Assembly (NCBI GenBank): GCA_024235415.1 | Contig: JACKML010000007.1 | Coordinates: 124,001-188,000, forward strand | DNA length: 64,000 nt | Source: Chromatiaceae bacterium | GTDB taxonomy: Bacteria > Pseudomonadota > Gammaproteobacteria > Chromatiales > Chromatiaceae | Direction: 5' to 3' | In this document: positions 39,669 through 45,396 of the stretch, piece after piece | Layout: the number at the start of each line of letters is the position of its first letter | How positions within the stretch are numbered: the stretch's first letter is position 1 | Position numbers and translations under genes: made by a program | The notes under the pieces: generated by a model | Seen by the model: only the letters and a program-made list of their open reading frames with translations | The model's database searches: none | Told to the model about the DNA's origin: nothing

Positions 39669-39687
39669 AGCTGTTAGATTTCAAAAA

Positions 39688-40242
39688 ATGGCATCCCAAG
39701 CTTTTCAAACCTTTGAACATGCGATTCAAGATGCGGTTGATTTGCTCAATCACTTCGATGCCTTGAATACCAATCCACCGCCGCCAGAAATCGAAGTCTT
39801 AAAACGCGCTAGTCTGGTCATGGCGTTGGCTGCATTGGAAACTTACTTCGAAGATCGGCTGATAGAAGCCGCAGAAAAGGTCTCGGGCGGTCCGAATGGT
39901 GAACCGCACTTGGCTCAGTTTTTCAGAGATTCGCTTGCGAACGATTTGAAGGTATTTCATACGCCGAGCACGGATAGGGTAAGGCCCATCTTCAAAAAGT
40001 ATCTCAATCTCGATATCACTGAAGCTTGGTCATGGAACAATTTTGAGCCTACGCAGGCCAGAAAGGAGCTCAACGCACTTGCGAAGAAACGGGGAGATAT
40101 CGCGCATCGATCGTGGCGTCCCGTTGCGGGAGAGGCGCAGCCGGCAGCCCACGCCGTTAAGCGCGATGATCTCCGCAAGCATATTCACTTCGTCAAACAG
40201 GTGGCTACGGTAACCGATGCGTACTTGGAAGAAAAAATCTAA
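39688..40242 (+). CDS. HEPN-family protein (RiboL-PSP-type)
   Basis: A 184-aa all-alpha protein. ATG 39688 starts 8 nt after the GTTAGAT cassette boundary; the longer frame upstream runs through the repeat and is not protein-like. The early helix RASLVMALAALETYFEDRLIEAA resembles HEPN proteins of the RiboL-PSP group, and RGDIAH near residue 137 matches the Rx4H catalytic motif of HEPN ribonucleases. It could be a toxin or anti-phage RNase, but no antitoxin is adjacent. Base composition is lower in GC than the flanks. The stop codon lies within the R'' site of the downstream attC. Confidence 0.75.
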   Translation: MASQAFQTFEHAIQDAVDLLNHFDALNTNPPPPEIEVLKRASLVMALAALETYFEDRLIEAAEKVSGGPNGEPHLAQFFRDSLANDLKVFHTPSTDRVRPIFKKYLNLDITEAWSWNNFEPTQARKELNALAKKRGDIAHRSWRPVAGEAQPAAHAVKRDDLRKHIHFVKQVATVTDAYLEEKI

Positions 40243-40371
40243 CAAGGCGGTCAAGCCGTTCGCCTGCGGCTCACTCGGACGTTCAGCACTCCGCGCCTGC
40301 TCGGGCATGGCTTCGCCATTGTTGCCCGATCAGTCGCTCCATACTGAACGCCGCTTACCTGGGCGTTAAGA
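40237..40371 (+). repeat. Integron attC site (135 bp)
   Basis: Begins with R'' ATCTAAC (exact RYYYAAC) overlapping the HEPN stop and ends with R' GTTAAGA preceded by GC. Inner complementary arms include CGTTCAG with CTGAACG, and GGGCATGGC with GCCATTGTTGCCC around a TTC loop. The length and nested imperfect palindrome resemble long VCR-like attC sites. R' deviates from GTTRRRY at the last base. Confidence 0.7.
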
Positions 40372-40377
40372 CGAAGA

Positions 40378-40830
40378 ATGAGTCCTGAATTTGTAACTAT
40401 TTTGGAAGAAAGAGAACAGCTGGGACTCTGGTTTATCCTGCTGCCCATCTGTTTGGGATTCCTGGCTTTGATTGTTTCAGCAGTAAAAGCTCGGAAGGGC
40501 ATCGCGTTGATTTGCATTGCTCTCCTGGCAATAGCTTCTGTTGCAATACCTACTATTATGGGTGGTTTCTGGTGGTCCGAGTTAAGCGACGTTGCCACAA
40601 GTCATGAAGATAAAGAATGGATATTCGATCATGATGGCGGACTAATAATTGCACCCCTCTCTGCGACCCTGATGGCTACTGTATTTTGGATAATCGCGGT
40701 ATTGCTTTTATCTATTCGGATTGTGATTGCACGAATTCGGAAGACCAAAGAGAAAAAGAGCAATATCTTGACGCCAATGAGTCATCCTAACACTCGCATG
40801 CAGCCTGATGCGGCAAAGCCGCGCCGCTGA
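40378..40830 (+). CDS. Small cassette-borne membrane protein
   Basis: A 150-aa protein with three hydrophobic helices (about 15-36, 41-62 and 91-117) and a charged tail (RKTKEKKSN). No family recognised. Starts 6 nt after the R' site at 40365-40371. The last residues (NTRMQPDAAKPRR) are encoded by the downstream attC palindrome, a read-in typical of cassette genes that lack a stop before their attC. AT-rich codon use. Confidence 0.7.
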   Translation: MSPEFVTILEEREQLGLWFILLPICLGFLALIVSAVKARKGIALICIALLAIASVAIPTIMGGFWWSELSDVATSHEDKEWIFDHDGGLIIAPLSATLMATVFWIIAVLLLSIRIVIARIRKTKEKKSNILTPMSHPNTRMQPDAAKPRR

Positions 40831-40845
40831 TGCGAAGCATTATAT
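40785..40845 (+). repeat. Integron attC site (about 60 bp)
   Basis: R'' TCCTAAC at 40785-40791, then TCGCATGCAGC whose complement GCTGATGCGA returns at 40825-40834 with a single unpaired G, the extrahelical base expected in attC. The loop is CTGATGCGGCAAAGCCGC. The R' end is degenerate (AGCATTATA instead of GTTRRRY). The next start codon follows 13 nt later. Confidence 0.65.
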
Positions 40846-40857
40846 TCAGGAAAGAGA

Positions 40858-41295
40858 ATGATGGAAGAAAGTAGATCTGCGATAGGCTTCATCGGCATAA
40901 CCGTTGGAGCTGTTGCGCTATTGATGGCAATCGTTCATTTCTGGATGGGTCCGATTTCTCCCCAACCAAGCATGTAGAAAACTATCGCAGAAAAGGCGGT
41001 GGCGATTAAGAACGCCACGATTGCCGCAATTAAAGGCGAAAGAATTGAAGAAGAAGTCGCGCCGAGAGGTATCGATCTCGATCACGGAGTGCGAATCATT
41101 ACTAGTGATGTCGGTGGTTTGGCGGTAATTTTGGGTATTGTCTGCTTCGCTAAAAGGGAGCCGCTTCGTGTCGGAGGGGGTGCGGCCTTTCTTGGAGGCG
41201 CTGCAATTGCGTTCCAATTTGCTGTGATTGCGCTTGGTGCAATCGTGCTGGCCATCCTGATTGGAACTGTGCTCTCACAGATCGGCATTGAGTAG
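40858..41295 (+). pseudogene. YidI-like membrane protein gene with in-frame amber stop
   Basis: One reading frame, 145 codons, interrupted by a single TAG at 40975-40977 (codon 40). Before it: a start with AGGAAAGAG ribosome site, then SAIGFIGITVGAVALLMAIVHF and GPISPQPSM. After it, without frame change: KTIAEKAVAIKNATIAAIKGE, then two further hydrophobic helices ending IGTVLSQIGIE. The two halves read as one small inner-membrane protein of the YidI type. TAG could derive from GAG or AAG by one substitution. Alternatives are a 39-aa membrane peptide plus a separately started C-terminal part, or a sequencing error. Confidence 0.7.
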
Positions 41296-41317
41296 AAAGA
41301 TAACAAGTCAAAAGAGC

Positions 41318-41572
41318 TTAGTAGTGGTACCGAAGCTGAGCGATGAATACAGAGTCATTGTCAGTTCGGTAAACGAGCCGGTGCTCGCCGTCGATTCGGC
41401 GTGACCAATAGCCGGAAAGTGCGTGTTTCAATGGCTCGGGTTTCCCAATCCCTTCAAATGGCGCTCGCTGTATGTCCGATATGAGTTGGTTGATTCGATT
41501 CAGCGTTTTCTTGTCGGTCTTCTGCCAATAGAGGTAATCGCCCCATGCGTTTTCCGAAAAAATCAGCTTCAT
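41318..41572 (-). CDS. yoeB: YoeB toxin
   Basis: Ribosome-dependent mRNA interferase of the RelE superfamily, Txe/YoeB family, 84 aa. The protein reads MKLIFSENAWGDYLYWQ..., with RINQLISDIQRAPFEGIGKPEPLK, GYWSRRIDGEHRLVYR and the C-terminal RYHY. The catalytic Glu (GIGKPEPLK region), Arg (SRRIDGEHRLVY) and C-terminal His-Tyr are all present, so it should be active. Overlaps yefM by 4 nt and lies in reverse orientation within the cassette array. Confidence 0.95.
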   Translation of the reverse strand: MKLIFSENAWGDYLYWQKTDKKTLNRINQLISDIQRAPFEGIGKPEPLKHALSGYWSRRIDGEHRLVYRTDNDSVFIAQLRYHY

Positions 41573-41820
41573 TCGGTCAACGCGCGTTCGGAGCCACCGC
41601 CGGCATCAAGTTCGTTCACCGAATCCAGGAGGCGGCGGGCATTCTTCGGGTTGCGAAGTAGGTAAGAGGTTTCCTCAAGAGCCTGAAAATCTTCGAGCGA
41701 GAGCATCACAACGGAGCGATCGTTTTTCTTGGTAATGATCACGGGTTCGTGGTTTTCACAAACGGAATCAATGGTTTGCGCCAACGTGGCTCGGGCTTTT
41801 GTGTAGGTGATCGCGTCCAT
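41569..41820 (-). CDS. yefM: YefM antitoxin
   Basis: Phd/YefM-family antitoxin and autorepressor, 83 aa from ATG 41820 (MDAITYTKARATLAQTIDSV). The N-terminal DNA-binding part has NHEPVIITKKNDRSVVMLSLEDFQALEET; the C-terminus wraps YoeB. The frame is open upstream into a parE remnant, but 41820 is the proper start, with a TGTACA-palindrome operator 20-37 nt upstream. Operon order antitoxin then toxin, with 4-nt overlap, is canonical. Confidence 0.95.
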   Translation of the reverse strand: MDAITYTKARATLAQTIDSVCENHEPVIITKKNDRSVVMLSLEDFQALEETSYLLRNPKNARRLLDSVNELDAGGGSERALTE

Positions 41821-41839
41821 AAGGGCGGCCTCGCTAATA

Positions 41840-41857
41840 TGTACAACAAGTTGTACA
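41840..41857. promoter_or_regulatory. YefM-YoeB operator palindrome
   Basis: TGTACAAC-AA-GTTGTACA is a perfect inverted repeat containing two TGTACA hexamers, the core recognised by YefM at the E. coli yefM-yoeB operator. It sits 20-37 nt upstream of the yefM start, with an AT-rich promoter-like stretch (TACATATTA on the minus strand) overlapping it. Confidence 0.75.
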
Positions 41858-41934
41858 GAATGGTAGGCGCGCGTGGCAAGCCGGTCAATCTGCAACAGGA
41901 CGCCTTCGTCCCGATCCGCTTCGACAGACAGATC

Positions 41935-42239
41935 CTGCCCGGTACCTTCGAATGACGAAACATTCATGCGTTCATGCAGCACACGGATGATTTCGGGGGT
42001 TTGGCCAGAGGCGAGCTGGTGAAAGATCAGAGGGCTACTTACAGGAAACATCCGATAACCTGAACGGAAATGGTTGCAGGATTGGCCAAGCTCGGAGTTG
42101 TCGGCCAATTGATCGAACGCTCGGTCAAGTTCAGTCAGGTAACGATTGCGCTGTTCACGATCCCAAGTCTGCTCCGTGTACCTGGCTATCCCGTTCAAAT
42201 CCGCCCGAGCGGCGGCTTTTGCGCAGAATTTGGGGCACT
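41935..42239 (-). pseudogene. parE: parE toxin remnant, start-region frameshift
   Basis: About 100 codons of a ParE/RelE-superfamily toxin: PKFCAKAAARADLNGIARYTEQTW, RNRYLTELDRAFDQLADNSELGQSC, LIFHQLASGQTPEIIRVLHERM. The natural start GTG would overlap the parD stop (TAGTG), but the following CCCC run has one base more than the frame needs, so translation from it shifts frame. There is also no stop after HERMNVSS; the frame runs on into yefM. A TTG at 42198 could initiate a 209-aa ParE-YefM fusion lacking the ParE N-terminus, but a decayed toxin is more likely. Confidence 0.65.
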
Positions 42240-42480
42240 AAGGGCTTTCGCTATCCAATTCCTCAATCCGGCCACTAAGCGAGTACTCTACAAAATCGCT
42301 TGCCCCGCCTTCATCAAGCATCTTCCGAAGGGTGGAGAACTTGGTTTTTTCTTCCTCTTCGAGCAGGCGCAGTCCCGCGCGCACGATCTCGCTGGTAGAG
42401 GCATAGCGGCCGCTTTGCATTTGCTTGGTAATGAAGGAGTCGAAGTGCTCGCCAAGGGTAATGCTCGTGTTTTTGCTCAT
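42238..42480 (-). CDS. parD: ParD-type antitoxin
   Basis: An 80-aa ribbon-helix-helix antitoxin from ATG 42480 (SKNTSITLGEHFDSFITKQMQSGRYASTSEIVRAGLRLLEEEE). The N-terminal DNA-binding motif and amphipathic C-terminal toxin-binding helix are intact. A start 5 codons earlier is possible. Its partner parE directly downstream appears disrupted, so it may be an orphan antitoxin or repressor. An inverted repeat 20-34 nt upstream could be its operator. Confidence 0.92.
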   Translation of the reverse strand: MSKNTSITLGEHFDSFITKQMQSGRYASTSEIVRAGLRLLEEEEKTKFSTLRKMLDEGGASDFVEYSLSGRIEELDSESP

Positions 42481-42499
42481 TGGGCCGGCCCCCAATAAT

Positions 42500-42514
42500 T
42501 ACCAATATTCGGTA
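42500..42514. promoter_or_regulatory. Candidate ParD operator
   Basis: TACC-AATATTC-GGTA is an inverted repeat 20 nt upstream of the parD start, in AT-rich sequence. Its position fits autoregulation by ParD; the assignment rests on position and symmetry only. Confidence 0.4.
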
Positions 42515-42524
42515 CTATAGGCAG

Positions 42525-42595
42525 GCATAACTTCAACTCGGACACGGCAAAATCGGCACGCCAATTCCGTTGTTCCGGTGATTTTGGCGTTATAA
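42525..42595 (+). repeat. Integron attC site (71 bp)
   Basis: R''-like GCATAAC at 42525-42531 and R'-like GTTATAA at 42589-42595, preceded by GGC. The inner segments GGCAAAATCGGCACGCC and GGTGATTTTGGC give partial arm pairing. The next gene starts 8 nt after R'. Neither end is an exact consensus, but the spacing and placement match the other attC sites. Confidence 0.55.
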
Positions 42596-42603
42596 GTAAT
42601 CAA

Positions 42604-42969
42604 ATGAGCAGAATCATCATTTTATTGTTCGTTGCGGTTTTGGTGGGTTGCAGTAAGTCGCTCGATATTCAGCTGGAACCCGAAGTGAGCTTGTTTCTTA
42701 ACAACGATGCGGAGCAGCGAATACGGCTCACCCAAGAGGATGAGGTATATGTGATTCTTGATGAATGGCTGCATGAGAACAGATCCGGCTGGTACGCCAC
42801 ATCTGGCCGTTATCCTGGCGGCGTGTATATAAAATCCGGAAAACATGGCATCCAGGTCACTGAGCAACACGTGGTGATTTACTCAACGACAAGCAACGAA
42901 CCAAGAGCGATATATATTCAAGGCATCAAAAGAGGCGAGTTAAGTAGAATTAGAAATCATGAAAAATAA
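42604..42969 (+). CDS. Cassette-borne lipoprotein
   Basis: A 121-aa protein with a lipoprotein signal (IIILLFVAVLVGC, lipid Cys16). The mature part is hydrophilic, beta-rich in appearance (VYVILDEWLHENRSGWYATSGRYPGGVYIKSG), without a recognised family. AT-rich codon use. The start is 8 nt after the R' of the preceding attC. Probably anchored to the inner or outer membrane; the residue after Cys is Ser, which favours outer-membrane sorting in E. coli-like systems. Confidence 0.75.
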   Translation: MSRIIILLFVAVLVGCSKSLDIQLEPEVSLFLNNDAEQRIRLTQEDEVYVILDEWLHENRSGWYATSGRYPGGVYIKSGKHGIQVTEQHVVIYSTTSNEPRAIYIQGIKRGELSRIRNHEK

Positions 42970-43081
42970 TCTCGCAGCAAGTCACCCCCTCCAGTTGGCC
43001 ACCAAAAGACAATAGGCACACATCGTGCTGATTTCGGCCCATGCGTTGAATGAGAGCAACAGCTGACTGGGACACGGTCGG

Positions 43082-43132
43082 ATCAGCAATCCGCCAGACG
43101 TTTTGCTGATTGCTGATGCGAAACGGTTGAGC
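43082..43132 (+). repeat. attC-like hairpin with R' site
   Basis: ATCAGCAAT (43082-43090) pairs perfectly with ATTGCTGAT (43109-43117). GTTGAGC, an exact GTTRRRY, follows at 43126-43132, 8 nt before the next start codon. No exact R'' partner is visible upstream, so the attC is degenerate or only partly preserved. The 170 bases between the lipoprotein stop and the next gene hold nothing else recognised. Confidence 0.45.
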
Positions 43133-43140
43133 AGGAAGAA

Positions 43141-43524
43141 ATGATACTGCGCTACTCGTTACTGTGGTTTGTACTGGCTATTATCGCAATAGCGAATGGA
43201 ATATTGCGCGAACAGACGTATGGCCGAATTCTTTCGGACCTGTCTGCACATCAATTATCCACGGTGACAGGCGCAATATTTTCGGGGTTGTTCGTTTACC
43301 ATGTTCATCGGGGCTGGCCGATCGGGTCTTCAGGTCAAGCCTGGAGTATCGGCACCATATGGCTTGTATCGACCATTATCTTCGAGTTCGGGTTTGGCCA
43401 TTATATTGTGGGCCATTCCTGGAGCCATTTACTCAATGACTACAATGTTCTTCAAGGAAGGGTGTGGTCATTGTTTCTGGTTTGGATATTTGTCATGCCA
43501 GCGTTAGTACACAAGTATGCCTAA
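43141..43524 (+). CDS. Cassette-borne four-helix membrane protein
   Basis: A 127-aa integral membrane protein with about four helices (LLWFVLAIIAIANGI, TGAIFSGLFVYHV, IWLVSTIIFEFGFGHY, SLFLVWIFVMPALVH). Conserved-looking polar residues in the helices (HVHRGWP, FEFGFGHYIVGHSW) suggest a real family, which I do not recognise. Its TAA lies in the GCCTAAC R''-type site that closes the island. The usual following R' is absent. Confidence 0.75.
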   Translation: MILRYSLLWFVLAIIAIANGILREQTYGRILSDLSAHQLSTVTGAIFSGLFVYHVHRGWPIGSSGQAWSIGTIWLVSTIIFEFGFGHYIVGHSWSHLLNDYNVLQGRVWSLFLVWIFVMPALVHKYA

Positions 43525-43590
43525 CATCTACGAGCTGTACGATCGCGTAATTCCACGAACTCCCTTTCGGTCACCAGGGGCCAGTGTCCT

Positions 43591-44808
43591 ATGAAATGTT
43601 TACTGCTGCGTTCACTGCTTGCGTGTGCCGTGGTCTGTTCGGCTGGCGCTGCTGCGCAGGACAAGCCACGTGTCGATTATCTCAGCCTGGCCCAGGGCGC
43701 CATTCCGGTCGCCATCGAGGGCGACGCGAAAGCGATGAAGGTGGGGATGGACCATGCGCTGCTGGCGATCGATGGCGACGACGGCGGCTTCGTGATGATG
43801 CTCAAACCGGGCAGCGCGCAAAGCAAGGTCGTGATCGTCTACGCGCTGCCCGCACTGACGACGTTCGATAGCTTCGTGATTCCGAACGTGCGCGAGACAC
43901 CGAGCCCCTCGCAGACCTTCTTCAGGGACGTCGAGATCGCTGGATCGGATACTGGCAGCGAGGGGCCTTTCGAGGTGCTGGCCAGTGCGACCCTGAAAGT
44001 GCACGACCAGGCCGGGCAGACGACCACGATTCCGGCCAGCGGGGACCGGCCGGTGCGCTGGCTGCGGCTCACGCTGTCGGGCGGACTCGATATCCAGCGC
44101 GACAAGACCTTCTTCGAATTCAGCGAGATCATCGGTCACGGCGTGCAGGCAGCGGTGCCGCTTTCGGAGGCGTTCAGCGGCAAGTGGAAGGGTCGCGGGG
44201 TCCTGCTCGAACTCAAGCAGGACGGCGTGCGCGTGACCGGCTGCTATGACGGCGTCGGCGATCTCGCCGGCACGGTCGACGGCAACCTGGTGCGCGCGAC
44301 CGGCACATCGCGCAAGGGCGCGATCCCGAGCGCCTTCGTGCTGACCGTCGGCGCCGATGGCGGGATCTTCGGCGTACGCTCGACCAACGGTGCACCTTTC
44401 CGGCTGTACACCGGAGATGCCGCACCGAAGCTCAAGACGGAGTGCTCTGCGCAGCCGGTACAGCAACTCGGTTGCGGCTCGATCATCCACGGCATCGCCT
44501 TCGATTTCGACTCGGCGGCCATCCGGCCGGAATCCAAACCGTTGCTCGATGCCCTGTTTGCCGGTCTGCAGGCCTCGACCACATCAGCACTCACGGTGGT
44601 CGGACATACCTCCAGCGAGGGTTCGGACGCCTACAACGACGATCTATCACGACGCCGTGCCGAATCGGTCGTCACAGCCATGGTCGCGCGCGGCATCGAC
44701 CCGGCCCGCCTGTCGGCCGAGGGCCGCGGCGAGCAGCAGCCGATCGCGGACAACACCACGGAGACGGGCCGCTCGATGAACCGGCGCGTCGAGATCGCCT
44801 GCCGCTGA
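43591..44808 (+). CDS. OmpA-family outer-membrane/periplasmic protein
   Basis: A 405-aa secreted protein with a Sec signal (cleavage after GAAA or AAAQ). A large N-terminal beta-rich region of unknown type is followed by a C-terminal OmpA/MotB peptidoglycan-binding domain (about 300-405): IAFDFDSAAIRPESKPLL, TVVGHTSSEGSDAYNDDLSRRRAESV and MNRRVEIAC. It should tether to peptidoglycan. GC content returns to chromosomal level, so this gene lies outside the island. A perfect palindrome follows the stop. Confidence 0.87.
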   Translation: MKCLLLRSLLACAVVCSAGAAAQDKPRVDYLSLAQGAIPVAIEGDAKAMKVGMDHALLAIDGDDGGFVMMLKPGSAQSKVVIVYALPALTTFDSFVIPNVRETPSPSQTFFRDVEIAGSDTGSEGPFEVLASATLKVHDQAGQTTTIPASGDRPVRWLRLTLSGGLDIQRDKTFFEFSEIIGHGVQAAVPLSEAFSGKWKGRGVLLELKQDGVRVTGCYDGVGDLAGTVDGNLVRATGTSRKGAIPSAFVLTVGADGGIFGVRSTNGAPFRLYTGDAAPKLKTECSAQPVQQLGCGSIIHGIAFDFDSAAIRPESKPLLDALFAGLQASTTSALTVVGHTSSEGSDAYNDDLSRRRAESVVTAMVARGIDPARLSAEGRGEQQPIADNTTETGRSMNRRVEIACR

Positions 44809-44815
44809 AAACCGC

Positions 44816-44839
44816 GCCCGGGTTTCGCGAAACCCGGGC
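44816..44839. terminator. Perfect 24-bp palindrome after OmpA-family gene
   Basis: GCCCGGGTTTCG and its exact complement CGAAACCCGGGC are directly adjacent, 7 nt after the stop codon. The RNA hairpin would be very stable, but no T-tract follows (CGGCTGCGTAAACTTG). It probably ends or protects the upstream transcript. Confidence 0.55.
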
Positions 44840-44907
44840 CGGCTGCGTAAACTTGTGAGCCCTGACTGCAACCTCGCGGCATCACCCCGCCCCCGGACGA
44901 ACCCAAC

Positions 44908-45327
44908 ATGATCCAGGTCGTACTCCGCATCGCCATCTGGCTGATCGTACTCGGCATCGGCTACTGGCTGATCGGCCCACAGGTGCTCGATTCCTCAGAC
45001 GACGCCAGCCCGTTCAAGAGCGCATCGACGCTGTATCTGCCGCCGCCCAGGCCGCCTCGCCTCGCCGAGTACGAGGCCCTGGCGCAGGGACGGCCTCTCC
45101 GTCCTGAAGAGATGTCCGACTACCGTGCACTCGACGAGGCGCGCAAGGCGACGTTCTGGCAACAGCAGGGCGAGTCGGTGGACGCGGCCCTGGCCGGGGT
45201 CAAGACGGGACGCCGACAGCATCTGGTCACGTTGCTGCAACAACGCGGTGCGGCCAATGAAGAGATCGCCACCTTCCTGCTGGTCGCAGGACGCGACCAC
45301 CCGGATCTGCTGAAAGACCGCGAGTAG
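44908..45327 (+). CDS. Uncharacterised protein with N-terminal membrane anchor
   Basis: A 139-aa protein with one N-terminal hydrophobic helix (VVLRIAIWLIVLGIGYWLIG), then a Pro-rich linker (PPPRPPRLAEYE) and a helical, soluble C-terminal domain (QQQGESVDAALAGVKTGRRQHLVTLLQQRGAANEEIATFLL). No family recognised. Probably anchored in the inner membrane facing the periplasm. Sits between the OmpA-family gene and a convergent transporter gene, 69 nt away. Confidence 0.65.
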   Translation: MIQVVLRIAIWLIVLGIGYWLIGPQVLDSSDDASPFKSASTLYLPPPRPPRLAEYEALAQGRPLRPEEMSDYRALDEARKATFWQQQGESVDAALAGVKTGRRQHLVTLLQQRGAANEEIATFLLVAGRDHPDLLKDRE

Positions 45328-45396
45328 GACACCGTCGCGGCCGGGTTCCGCGGCAGGTCAGGCCGACGATCTCGATCCGTGTGCCGGCCTTGCCGG

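Larger units (their letters stand above)
39673..43525. mobile_element. Integron-type gene-cassette array without integrase (CALIN-like)
   Basis: An AT-richer island of small ORFs. R'-type sites precede the plus-strand genes at constant distance: GTTAGAT 39673-39679 (ATG 8 nt later), GTTAAGA 40365-40371 (6 nt), GTTATAA 42589-42595 (8 nt) and GTTGAGC 43126-43132 (8 nt). R''-type sites follow the genes: ATCTAAC 40237-40243, TCCTAAC 40785-40791, GCATAAC 42525-42531 and GCCTAAC 43519-43525. Between R'' and R' lie imperfect palindromes. Toxin-antitoxin loci in reverse orientation with their own operators are usual in such arrays. No intI gene is in the window. Outer ends are degenerate. Confidence 0.7.

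Noticed and set aside
40858..41295. Pyrrolysine or selenocysteine-like recoding at the in-frame TAG
   Set aside because: No supporting structure or recoding genes are visible, and the family has no reason for a special residue there; a point mutation is simpler.
41569..42198. A genuine 209-aa ParE-YefM fusion protein
   Set aside because: It would need a TTG start inside parE and lacks the ParE N-terminus, whereas yefM has its own ATG with an operator just upstream.
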